A DNA stretch of 14,907 nt from Desulfarculus sp. (GTDB taxonomy: Bacteria > Desulfobacterota > Desulfarculia > Desulfarculales > Desulfarculaceae): contig JAIWNN010000138.1 in NCBI GenBank assembly GCA_020216805.1, positions 1 to 14,907 on the forward strand, given 5' to 3'. Below the pieces are notes generated by a model. That model was not told the origin of the DNA. It saw nothing but the letters and a program-made list of their open reading frames with translations, and did not search any database. This document shows positions 1 to 6,596 of the stretch, piece after piece (position 1 is the first letter of the stretch; each line of letters begins with the position of its first letter). Position numbers and translations under genes: made by a program.

Positions 1-138
1 ATCGTGATGAGCCTGGAAAACCGCATGAAGTGCGGCATCGGCATCTGCGGCCGCTGCAACGTGGGACCGGAATACGTCTGCAAGGACGGACCGGTCTTCA
101 CCAAGGCCCGGCTCGACAAACTGCCCAGGGAATACTAG
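1..138 (+). CDS. FAD/NAD(P)-type oxidoreductase, C-terminal [2Fe-2S] end (5' truncated)
   Basis: Only the last 45 codons lie in the window, in frame 1, ending with TAG at 136-138. They contain the four-cysteine cluster [11 protein letters not shown] followed by VCKDGPVF (spacing C-x4-C-x2-C-x8-C). This is the C-terminal [2Fe-2S] site of the PyrK / AsrB / FloxA type of ferredoxin-reductase-like flavoproteins, which pass electrons between NAD(P)H, FAD and an iron-sulfur partner. The FAD and NAD domains would lie upstream of the window. The HdrD-like gene follows after 106 bp on the same strand, so the two probably form one electron-transfer unit of the Flox/Hdr kind; this pairing is inference. 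The exact subfamily cannot be decided from this fragment. Confidence 0.75.
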   Translation: MVMSLENRMKCGIGICGRCNVGPEYVCKDGPVFTKARLDKLPREY

Positions 139-211
139 GCGCGGTGGCACCGGTCCGGCCGAACCGCCGACACACCGGTCAACCACTGGTAGGTGGAATT
201 GGTAGCGACCC

Positions 212-244
212 GGCCGGCGCGGCCGGCCAATCAAGGAGGTCGTC
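212..244 (+). promoter_or_regulatory. GC-rich hairpin followed by strong ribosome binding site
   Basis: A perfect 7-bp stem (GGCCGGC / GCCGGCC, loop GCG) at 212-228 sits directly before the Shine-Dalgarno sequence AAGGAGGT (233-240), which is 4 nt from the ATG at 245. The ribosome binding site fixes the start of the HdrD-like gene. The hairpin may be an mRNA processing or stability element between the two electron-transfer genes. It has no U-tract, so a terminator is unlikely. Confidence 0.45.
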
Positions 245-1567
245 ATGAACGAGGCAATCACCCCCAAGCAGATCCCAGATGTTATCAGGGAAAAACTGTC
301 CAAACTTAACCTGAACCTTTGTCTGACCTGCGGCACCTGCTCCGGCGGCTGCCCGCTCACCGGCATGGAGCGCCTGGAGGGCCTGGACGTGCGCAAGGTG
401 TTCCGCATGCTGGCCTACGGCATGATCGACGAGGTGGTTGATTCCCTCTTTCCCTGGCTGTGCACCGGCTGCGGCCGCTGCGCCGCCGCCTGCCCCATGG
501 ACCTGGACACCCCGGCCATCATGGGCCTGATGAAAAACCTGCGCCCCCGCGACAAGGTGCCCGGCATTCTGCACAAGGGCGTTGAGAACGTGCTCAAGAC
601 CGGCAACAACATGGCCATCCCCAAAGAAGATTACCTGATGACCATGGCCGATATGGGCAACGAGATGGCAGATGAATGCTGTCCGGGCTTCTATGTGCCG
701 GTGGACAAGCAGGACGCCGACATCCTGTTCTTCCCCAACAGCAAGGAGGTCTTCGGCGACTTCGAGGACATGAAGTGGTGGTGGAAAATCTTCTACGCCG
801 CGCACGAGAACTGGACCATCCCCAGCGAAAACTGGGAGGCGGTGGACTGGGGTCTGTTCACCGGCAATTACGAGGCCACCCACATCCTGGCCCAGCGCAA
901 GATCGACATGATGAAGAAGTTCAACATCAAGCGCATGATCATGCCCGACTGCGGCGGCGGCTCCTACGGTTGTCGGCAGGGCATGAAGATGTGTCAGATG
1001 GATGACCCCAACAACAAGGTCAACTACGTTTATCTCTACGAGTACCTGGTGGAGATCATCAAGACCGGCCGGATCAAGCTGGACAAAAGCGTCAACGAAG
1101 GCAAGATCTTCACCTGGCACGACTCCTGTAAGCACGGCCGCGAGCTGGAGCGCCACTATGGCCACGGCTACTACGAGGAACCCCGCTGGGTTATCCAGCA
1201 GTGCGTGGACAACTTCGTGGACATGTATCCCAACCGCCTGAATAGCTTCTGCTGCGGGGCCGGCGGCGGCAACTGGCCCATGCCCTTCGAGAAGGAGTCG
1301 GCCTTCCACGGCCGCAAGAAGTACGAATCGATCAAGAACACTGGGGCCAACGTGGTGGTGGTGGGCTGCTCAAACTGTCACGACCAGATCATGAAGCGCT
1401 TCCCCAAGTTCTATGACTGCGACTACGAGGTGAAGTACATCTGGGAGCTGGTGGCCGACAGCCTGGTCATCGAGCCCTGGAGCGATGAGGAAGTCGAGAA
1501 AGCCCAGGCCGAGGCTGCGGCCCAGTGGGAGCGCCTGGGAATCGACCCCAACGCGGGCTATGAATAG
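245..1567 (+). CDS. HdrD-like (Fe-S)-binding oxidoreductase with CCG domain
   Basis: This is a 440-residue soluble iron-sulfur protein of the heterodisulfide reductase D / GlcF type. The N-terminal ferredoxin domain carries two [4Fe-4S] motifs: CLTCGTCSGGCP (Cys26, 29, 32, 36) and CTGCGRCAAACP (Cys73, 76, 79, 83). The C-terminal half has one complete CCG motif: Cys295 in HDSCKHGR, CCG at 336-338, and Cys375-x-x-Cys378. That is the noncubane [4Fe-4S] site pattern of HdrB/HdrD. The first CCG repeat is degenerate: FFPNSKEVF stands where a GC is expected, there is no CC pair, and only DCGGGSYGC (Cys236, Cys243) remains. No membrane segment is seen. Such proteins relay electrons to thiol/disulfide or quinone-linked partners. 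With the upstream flavoprotein it could form an NAD(P)H-linked electron-transfer complex. The true partner and substrate are unknown. Confidence 0.88.
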   Translation: MNEAITPKQIPDVIREKLSKLNLNLCLTCGTCSGGCPLTGMERLEGLDVRKVFRMLAYGMIDEVVDSLFPWLCTGCGRCAAACPMDLDTPAIMGLMKNLRPRDKVPGILHKGVENVLKTGNNMAIPKEDYLMTMADMGNEMADECCPGFYVPVDKQDADILFFPNSKEVFGDFEDMKWWWKIFYAAHENWTIPSENWEAVDWGLFTGNYEATHILAQRKIDMMKKFNIKRMIMPDCGGGSYGCRQGMKMCQMDDPNNKVNYVYLYEYLVEIIKTGRIKLDKSVNEGKIFTWHDSCKHGRELERHYGHGYYEEPRWVIQQCVDNFVDMYPNRLNSFCCGAGGGNWPMPFEKESAFHGRKKYESIKNTGANVVVVGCSNCHDQIMKRFPKFYDCDYEVKYIWELVADSLVIEPWSDEEVEKAQAEAAAQWERLGIDPNAGYE

Positions 1568-1596
1568 AATCAAGCCAGATTGATGGCCGCGGGAGC

Positions 1597-1926
1597 TAAG
1601 AGGTGGTCCCCATACCGGACGACCGTGTGAGGTGGAAAACACGGTGGACGATGGAGGGACAACCGAGATGAGCAAGGCCCAGCGCAGGCGTTTTTCGAGC
1701 GCTTCAACCGGAATTGCCGGGAAGAGGTGCTGGAGCTGTAGATCTTCTCCCGCCTAAGCGAGGTGCGGGACATCACGCAGGAGTGGCTGAGGCGGAAACG
1801 ACGAGGAGCGCCTCCACGAGGCCTTCGGCAACCCGACCCCGGCTGCATCCCGCGCGGTCAAACACCCCGGAGTTTTTGCTATCGGCTGGCACTAAGATAG
1901 GGAAGTTTATAGGTCTCCACCAACGG
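1597..1926 (+). mobile_element. Internally deleted IS3-family insertion sequence remnant
   Basis: About 330 bp lie between the convergent stop codons of the HdrD-like gene (1567) and the corrinoid activator (1957). A left segment has an RBS (GGAGGG, 1653-1658) and an OrfA-like start at 1668 (MSKAQRRRF). It is fused near 1685-1695 to the C-terminal part of an IS3 OrfB integrase. GGTGG at 1602 and CCACC at 1917-1921 may belong to the degenerate terminal inverted repeats, so the ends are approximate. No target-site duplication could be recognised. The element carries no intact transposase and is presumably immobile unless supplied in trans. It interrupts no gene. Confidence 0.6.
1668..1895 (+). 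pseudogene. IS3-family transposase (OrfA start fused to OrfB C-terminus), broken
   Basis: Read with corrections, the segment from 1685 gives AFFERFNRNCREEVLEL, a stop, IFSRLSEVRDITQEWLRR, then NDEERLHEAFGNPTP, ending in GWH and TAA at 1893-1895. This is the end of the DDE integrase core of IS3 OrfB, whose usual form is roughly FIERFNRTYREEVLD, then EVREI..EWM..YNEERPH.SLG..TP. Two lesions are visible. TAG at 1739-1741 replaces an expected Tyr codon. At 1796 only one base remains where another Tyr codon is expected before AAC, which shifts the frame. The 5' start (1668) belongs to OrfA, so most of orfA and orfB has been deleted, with T-rich GCGTTTTT at the junction. Confidence 0.72.
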
Positions 1927-1956
1927 CCAATCTCGGTCGGGACGGTTCGGCAACGC

Positions 1957-3876
1957 CTAATCGTCCCCTCCGGGAACGCCTCCAGCCGGGAACCGCATGC
2001 CGCCGGCGAAAGCCGAATGGAATTGCGGATGGCTGGCCAACTCCAGGTAGCCAATCCGACGCGCTAGGTCGCTGGCCCGTCGGCGCTGACGCCGGCTGAG
2101 GAGGGCCATGATCGCCCCAGCCCCGGCCGCGTTGCCCACCCCCTCCAGGGACTCGCCGCCAGTCAAGGGGACCAAGCCGATGGCGGCCACGTCCCGGGGG
2201 TCCAGGTAGTTGCCAAAGGCCCCGGCCAGCAGCACCCGCTCCACCCGCTCCAAGCCCAACTGGCGCAACATGAGTTCCGCCCCGGCGTGGATCGCCCCTT
2301 TGGCCAGCTGCAACTGGCTGATGTCGCGCTCGCTCAGGGTGAGATCCTGGCCGCTGCCGCTGGCCCCCGCCGGGGCCAAGAGGTATTCGACCCCGTCCTC
2401 GCCCTGACGCAGATGGGGCCCCTTGATCTCCACCTGGAAGCGGCCCATGGAGCTGAGAGCGCCGACCCGCAACAGCGCCGCCACCAGGGAGACCAGGCCA
2501 GAACCGCAGAGGCCCAGGGGCGCGACTCCGCCGATGACGCTCAAGCTGGGGGCCAAGGTTCGAGGGTCCACCGTCACCCGCTCCACCGCGCCAGCCGCCC
2601 CGCGCATGCCCCAGCGGATCTGACCACCCTCGAAGGCCGGGCCAGCCGCCGCCGAGCAGCAGAGCATGGCCTCAGGGGTGGCCAGGATCATCTCGCCGTT
2701 GGTGCCCAGGTCGATGATCAGGGTCGGCTGCTCCACCCGGTCGGCCCCGGTGGCCAGGGCCACCGCCACGCTGTCGGCCCCCACGAAACCGGCGCAGACC
2801 GGCAGGACGATCACCCGGGCCCAGGGGGCGAAATGAAAATTCAGCTCCCGAGCCGGGACCTCCAGGGCGCGGGCCGCCACCGGGGTGTAGGGCGCGCGGG
2901 CCAGGCCGGTAGGGTCCAGGCCCAGGAGGATGTGGTGCATAGCGGTGTTGCCCACCACCACGCATTCGAAGATGCGCTCTGGCGCGACTCCCGCCTCGGC
3001 GCAAGCGGCGCGGGCCAGACGATCGATGCACTCCCGGGCCAGACCGGCCAGCTCGGCCAAGCCGCCGGGATTCTCCTGACAGTGGGTGATGCGGCTGATG
3101 ACGTCACCGCCGCGCACGATCTGAGGGTTCATCTCGGCCTTGACCCCCAGGGGCTTGCCGTCGCGCAGATCGTGGAGGAAGGCCACCACGGTGGTGGTGC
3201 CCAGGTCCACCGCCAGGCCCAGGCAGGGCGCGCCCCAGCCCGGCGAGACATCGATGATCCGGTGGCGGTCGGCCACCACCACGCCCACCCGGCCGGCTTG
3301 GGCCTCCAGGGCCGGGCCCAGCTCGCGCAGCAGGTCTAGGGGCGCGCGCCAGGGGTCGCGGGGCTGGTCGGTGGTCTCCTCCAACCCGCGCAGAAGGCGC
3401 TCCTGGTGGCTCTGGCCGCCGCCCAGGCTGGCCGGGGGCACCCTCAGGTCATAGGTGGCCAGGGCCGGGGCCAGTTCGGATTCCACCGCCTGGCCGGTGG
3501 TAAGGATCACCTGTTGCTGGCGGCGGCTCTCCGGTGGCACCCAGACCCGCCCACCGCCGTTCAGGTGCGCCCGGCAGGCCAGGCGGTAGCCCTCCCGCGC
3601 GCTGCCCCCCACAAGCTTCAGCTCGGCCGCATCAGGCGGGTCGGCCGGCGCCTCGAGGCGCACCTTGCACTTGCCGCAGACGCCCTGGCCGCCGCAGGTG
3701 GCCTCCAGGCCCACGCCGGCGCTCTCGGCCAGCTCCAGGATGGTCTGACCGGGGACCAGGGCCGCCCGGCGGCCCAGGGGCTGAAATTCCACCACCGGCG
3801 CGGTGTCGAAGCGGGAATCGGGGGCGGTTTTGTCGGGAAGCCGGGTGGAATCCGGAGGGGTGGCTGCTTGGCTCAT
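1957..3876 (-). CDS. Corrinoid activation protein (RACE/RamA-like ASKHA ATPase with [2Fe-2S] domain)
   Basis: This is a 639-residue reductive activator of corrinoid-dependent enzymes. An N-terminal plant-type [2Fe-2S] ferredoxin domain (about residues 28-115) has ligands Cys61, Cys67, Cys70 (ATCGGQGVCGKCKV) and Cys101 (LACRAHL). The rest is the DUF4445/ASKHA ATPase fold. It has phosphate-binding loops LAVDLGTTTVV (221-231) and IIDLGTNGEM (387-396), the segment AAAGPAFEGGQIRWGMRG (409-426), and LLAGAFGNYLDPRD (549-562). Family members use ATP to reduce Co(II) corrinoid to Co(I) after accidental oxidation, receiving electrons through the ferredoxin domain. It is the last gene of the methyl-transfer locus, 43 bp after the second corrinoid protein. 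It has no strong Shine-Dalgarno sequence, so translation may depend on upstream genes. The first ~27 residues are a low-complexity tail. Length is normal and all key motifs are present. Confidence 0.92.
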   Translation of the reverse strand: MSQAATPPDSTRLPDKTAPDSRFDTAPVVEFQPLGRRAALVPGQTILELAESAGVGLEATCGGQGVCGKCKVRLEAPADPPDAAELKLVGGSAREGYRLACRAHLNGGGRVWVPPESRRQQQVILTTGQAVESELAPALATYDLRVPPASLGGGQSHQERLLRGLEETTDQPRDPWRAPLDLLRELGPALEAQAGRVGVVVADRHRIIDVSPGWGAPCLGLAVDLGTTTVVAFLHDLRDGKPLGVKAEMNPQIVRGGDVISRITHCQENPGGLAELAGLARECIDRLARAACAEAGVAPERIFECVVVGNTAMHHILLGLDPTGLARAPYTPVAARALEVPARELNFHFAPWARVIVLPVCAGFVGADSVAVALATGADRVEQPTLIIDLGTNGEMILATPEAMLCCSAAAGPAFEGGQIRWGMRGAAGAVERVTVDPRTLAPSLSVIGGVAPLGLCGSGLVSLVAALLRVGALSSMGRFQVEIKGPHLRQGEDGVEYLLAPAGASGSGQDLTLSERDISQLQLAKGAIHAGAELMLRQLGLERVERVLLAGAFGNYLDPRDVAAIGLVPLTGGESLEGVGNAAGAGAIMALLSRRQRRRASDLARRIGYLELASHPQFHSAFAGGMRFPAGGVPGGDD

Positions 3877-3919
3877 GTTGGCAATCCAGGCTGGGAGCCG
3901 TTCCGGCGGAGGGGACGAC

Positions 3920-4600
3920 TCAGGGGTTGGCGACGATTTTTTTGCAGATGGCCACGCCGCTGATGGCGTCCGCCGCCCAGTGGTCGGCCCGAACGTATTG
4001 CCGGACCACGTCGTCGGTGGCTCCGCCGCCGATCATGATCGGGGGCAGTTTGACATCCGGGGGAAGATTGGTCCGCAGGTGGGCGATGGTGTCGCGCAGG
4101 GGGTCAAAGCAGGCGGTGAGCAGGGCCGACAGCCCGATGACATCCGGCTTGAACTCCAGCACCGCGTTCAGGATGTCCTGGGGCGAGACGTCCTCGCCCA
4201 GATCGCGCACCGTGAAACCGTGACACTTGAGCAGAGTCTTGACCAGGTTCTTGCCGATGTAGTGGATGTCGCCCTGCACGGTGGCCATCAGGACCTTGCC
4301 GCTGGCCTCGCCATGGAAGCGCTGCTGGAAATGGGGTTCCAGCATCTCGGACAACTCCTGCATGATCTTGCCGGCCATGATCAGGCCAGCGATGTAATAA
4401 CGGCTCTGCTCGTAGAGTTCGCCTACGATGGCCATGCCCTGTTGGCAGCTCTCCAGGATGCGCTCGGGCGTGTCGCCCGCCTCCAGAAGGCGAGTCACCT
4501 CGGCGATGACCTCGCTCTCGCGCAGGTCGACCACCAGGGAGCGCAGGTGCTCATGTTCCCGCGGCGTGGTCATGGGCGCCTTCCCAGAGCGGGTGTTCAT
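3920..4600 (-). CDS. Methyltransferase corrinoid protein (second copy, MtbC/MtvC type)
   Basis: This 226-residue cobalamin-binding methyl carrier has the usual two parts. A helical cap domain spans about residues 20-95. A Rossmann B12-binding domain follows, with the base-off/His-on motif GDIHYIGKN (110-118; His113 is the lower cobalt ligand), SALLT (158-162) and IMIGGG (188-193). It would accept a methyl group from a substrate-specific methyltransferase and pass it to a tetrahydrofolate enzyme. Its ATG overlaps the GntR stop codon (ATGA), which indicates translational coupling. A second start at 4573 (M10) has a better ribosome binding site (GGGAAGG) and is a real alternative. It is clearly different in sequence from the corrinoid protein at 7841-8485. 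No methyltransferase gene is adjacent to this copy, so its partner enzyme is uncertain. Confidence 0.9.
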   Translation of the reverse strand: MNTRSGKAPMTTPREHEHLRSLVVDLRESEVIAEVTRLLEAGDTPERILESCQQGMAIVGELYEQSRYYIAGLIMAGKIMQELSEMLEPHFQQRFHGEASGKVLMATVQGDIHYIGKNLVKTLLKCHGFTVRDLGEDVSPQDILNAVLEFKPDVIGLSALLTACFDPLRDTIAHLRTNLPPDVKLPPIMIGGGATDDVVRQYVRADHWAADAISGVAICKKIVANP

Positions 4601-5379
4601 TCCTCGTCCCAGTGCCCGATCTTGGCCGTGAACAGCAGGCGATCCGCCGGACAGACGAACCAGCCGTAGCTCACCGGCCGGTCGTCGAAGTCATAGAAGG
4701 TGTGTTCCAAGCGGAAGGCGGGCGAACCCTGCTCGCGCTTGAGCAGGCCGGCCTCTTGCTCCCCCAGGGTCACCGCTTGCACGCTCATCAGGCCCTTCTT
4801 GATGTCGGTCTGGCCCGCGCCGGAAAAAAGTCCGCGCAGCGAGGTGACGTCAAGTTCGCCCTCCACGATGGGCCGCTGGGGGTCATAGAGCAGGTGGCCG
4901 TGGTGATAGACCACCGGATGGCCGCGGGTCAAGAGCAGGCGGCGGGCGTGGATCACATTGTCCCCGGAGGCCAGGCCCAGGCGCTCGGCCACCTCGGGCG
5001 AGGCCTTGGCGATGTCCATCTCCAACACCTTGACCTGGGTGCCGTTCTCGTCCTGGATCAGCTCCATCAATTCCTGGAGGTTGAAGGAGCTGGCCGAGAG
5101 CTTGACCCCCCGCACGAAGGTACCGCTGCCCTGGACGGTGCGCACCACCCCCTGGTCGATGAGCAGGTTGATGGCCCGGCGCACGGTCATGGGGGAGAGG
5201 CCGTATTTCTTGCAGATCACCGCCTCCGAGGGCAGCTTGGCCCCGGGGCGGTACTTGCCGGAGGCGATCTGGGCCTTGAAGATCCTGACCAGTTGCAGAT
5301 AGGCCGGCTCGAAGGAGTCGCGGTCGATGTTGAGGATGTCCTTGGCTGTCGATCCAGGCATGCCCGTGCCCCGCTTCAT
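4597..5379 (-). CDS. GntR-family transcriptional regulator, HutC/UTRA subfamily
   Basis: The N-terminal winged helix-turn-helix lies at about residues 24-92 (PAYLQLVRIFKAQIASGKY, LPSE, LSPMTVRRAINLL, VRTVQGSGTFV). It is followed by a UTRA ligand-binding domain (about 108-255) with the typical ASPEVAERLGL, NVIHARRLLL and FRLEHTFYDFDDRPVSYG stretches. UTRA regulators usually bind a small metabolite and derepress a catabolic operon. Here the likely target is the surrounding methyl-transfer locus; this is inference. The open frame extends upstream to a GTG at 5439, but residues before 5379 lack family similarity. ATG at 5379 or 5361 is more plausible, and neither has a convincing ribosome binding site. 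The gene is first in a coupled trio with the second corrinoid protein (ATGA overlap) and the corrinoid activator. Confidence 0.9.
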   Translation of the reverse strand: MKRGTGMPGSTAKDILNIDRDSFEPAYLQLVRIFKAQIASGKYRPGAKLPSEAVICKKYGLSPMTVRRAINLLIDQGVVRTVQGSGTFVRGVKLSASSFNLQELMELIQDENGTQVKVLEMDIAKASPEVAERLGLASGDNVIHARRLLLTRGHPVVYHHGHLLYDPQRPIVEGELDVTSLRGLFSGAGQTDIKKGLMSVQAVTLGEQEAGLLKREQGSPAFRLEHTFYDFDDRPVSYGWFVCPADRLLFTAKIGHWDEE

Positions 5380-5483
5380 GCGATCCAGTCGGTCATGGTC
5401 TTGGCGCTTCGTACGCCAACGCCGAGAGCCCGCCCCCACGGGCCGGGCTGGGCAGGCTCCCCGTGAAATTGTCCATACTCCGC

Positions 5484-5528
5484 TAGATGCCAGCCCCGCG
5501 GTGGATTGTCAACCAAACTTATATACCA
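5484..5528 (-). promoter_or_regulatory. Candidate promoter/operator upstream of the GntR-corrinoid-activator genes
   Basis: On the minus strand a perfect TTGACA lies at 5512-5507. It is followed at 17 bp by a weak -10 match, CATCTA (5489-5484). Just upstream of the -35 is an AT-rich TGGTATATAAG, resembling a half-site of HutC-type GntR operators. The sequence TTGTCAACCAAAC on the plus strand here recurs with a 2-nt insertion at 9982-9996, upstream of the transporter gene. The -10 is poor, so this is a moderate call. Confidence 0.4.
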
Positions 5529-5564
5529 GGATGGGGGGTTGCGCCAATCCGGAACCCCGGGCCG

Positions 5565-5595
5565 GGCGGAAGCCATCGTCGGGATGGCTGCCGCC
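5565..5595 (-). terminator. Hairpin after the pterin methyltransferase gene, terminator-like
   Basis: The stem is GGCGG, a mismatch, then AGCCATC, loop of 5 nt, GATGGCT, a mismatch, then CCGCC. It starts about 25 bp after the stop codon of the pterin methyltransferase (5620) on the minus strand. It could end or attenuate the upstream transcript before the GntR gene. There is no U-tract, so strength and Rho-independence are doubtful. Confidence 0.4.
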
Positions 5596-5619
5596 GACCC
5601 GGTGCCGGAAGGAGGCGGC

Positions 5620-6465
5620 TCAAGCCGCGTTGCGGGCGCGGTAGTCGGTCAAAAAGCGGCGCGCGAAACGGTCGCGCCCCATGACCAGGTCCAGGGCCAA
5701 CACCGTGGGGCGCACCTTGGCCGCGTCCACCGTGGGGCAGGTCACCCCGGCCCGGATGGCGGCGCCCAGGAAGACATGGTTGATCAGCTCGCGGTCGGGC
5801 AGGCCGAAGGAGATGTTGCTGGCCCCCAGGGTCTGGTTGACCCCCAGGCGCTGGCGGACCATCTCCACCGCCTCCAGGGTGGCCACCGCGGCACGGTCGT
5901 CGGCCCCGACGCTCATGCACAGGCAGTCCATGATGATGTCATTGGCCGGGATGCCCAGGGCGGCGGCCCGGGAGACGATGCGCTCGGCGATGGCGAAGCG
6001 GGTGGCGGCGTCCTTGGGGATGCCTTTCTCGTCCATGGTCAATCCCACCACCGCCGCGCCGTATTCCTTGACCAGGGGCAGCACCGCGTTCAGCGACTTC
6101 TCCTCGCCGGTCACCGAGTTGATGATGGCCTTGCCCGGGATGAGCTTCAGCGCCGCCGGCAGGGCCGCCGGGTCGTTGACGTCCAGGCACAGAGGGGCGT
6201 CCACCACCTCCAGAATGGCGGCCACCGCCTTGGGCAGCATCGCCACCTCGTCCACCCCGGAGGTGACCACGTTGACGTCCAGGATGTCGGCCCCGGCCGC
6301 CACCTGGTTCACCGCCTCCTTGCGCACCTGGTCCAGGTCGCCGTCGCGCAGGGCCTGGGCCAGCTTCTTCTTGCCGGAGGGATTGATGCGCTCGCCGATC
6401 AGGACGGTGGGTCGGTCGTAGCCGATCACCACCTCCACCGCCTTGCCTCTCACAATGGTGTCCAT
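5620..6465 (-). CDS. Pterin-binding methyltransferase (MtrH/AcsE/MtvA-like, CH3-H4folate:corrinoid)
   Basis: This 281-residue TIM-barrel protein belongs to the DHPS/pterin-binding family. It would transfer the methyl group from the methyl-corrinoid protein to tetrahydrofolate, or the reverse. Motifs are VLIGERINPSG (21-31), ADILDVNVV (59-67), CLDVNDP (93-99), INSVTGEEKS (115-124), DIIMDCLCM (176-184) and ASNISFGLPDRELIN (215-229). The pterin-binding Asp and Asn residues known from AcsE (conserved Asp, Asn, Asp) have clear counterparts in DVN, DVND and IIMD. A TTG at 6480 would also open the frame. ATG 6465 is chosen because GGAG lies 9 nt upstream of it, inside the longer reading. It lies 131 bp downstream of the UROD-fold methyltransferase, in a gap with two hairpins. 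Product and direction fit methyl entry into the Wood-Ljungdahl pathway. Confidence 0.9.
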   Translation of the reverse strand: MDTIVRGKAVEVVIGYDRPTVLIGERINPSGKKKLAQALRDGDLDQVRKEAVNQVAAGADILDVNVVTSGVDEVAMLPKAVAAILEVVDAPLCLDVNDPAALPAALKLIPGKAIINSVTGEEKSLNAVLPLVKEYGAAVVGLTMDEKGIPKDAATRFAIAERIVSRAAALGIPANDIIMDCLCMSVGADDRAAVATLEAVEMVRQRLGVNQTLGASNISFGLPDRELINHVFLGAAIRAGVTCPTVDAAKVRPTVLALDLVMGRDRFARRFLTDYRARNAA

Positions 6466-6504
6466 CTTGACTCGCTCCAATACCCGCGGGACCCAGGGAA
6501 GGGT

Positions 6505-6541
6505 GGGCGCGCCCGACCCGTGGGAGGGGTCGGACGCGCCC
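6505..6541 (-). promoter_or_regulatory. Strong intercistronic hairpin
   Basis: A 15-bp stem at 6505-6519 and 6527-6541 has one non-Watson-Crick position (G-U on the minus transcript) and a 7-nt loop. It lies between the UROD-fold and pterin methyltransferase genes. No U-tract follows, so it is more likely an mRNA stability or processing element, or a partial attenuator, than a full terminator. Confidence 0.5.
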
Positions 6542-6565
6542 CACGGCAGGGCCGCGAGGGGGGAA

Positions 6566-6585
6566 ACCGGCGTGAGTCCGCCGGT
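6566..6585 (-). terminator. Short hairpin with small U-run, 11 bp after the UROD-fold methyltransferase stop
   Basis: On the minus strand ACCGGCG, loop GACTCA and CGCCGGT form a perfect 7-bp stem, followed by TT (three U in a row counting the stem end) and then a C-run. It may cause partial termination after the substrate methyltransferase, lowering expression of the pterin enzyme. The U-run is too short for a confident terminator call. Confidence 0.35.
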
Positions 6586-6596
6586 GGGGAGGCTGT

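Noticed and set aside
179..1309. Long minus-strand open frame of 376 codons opposite the HdrD-like gene
   Set aside because: The plus-strand frame has clear Fe-S and CCG motifs. The minus frame is rich in Val/His/Ala/Gly from GC-rich codon shadowing and has no family resemblance.
2287..3339. Plus-strand open frame of 350 codons opposite the corrinoid activator
   Set aside because: Its composition is dominated by Gly/Gln/His/Arg, and it is a shadow of a well-supported ATPase gene.
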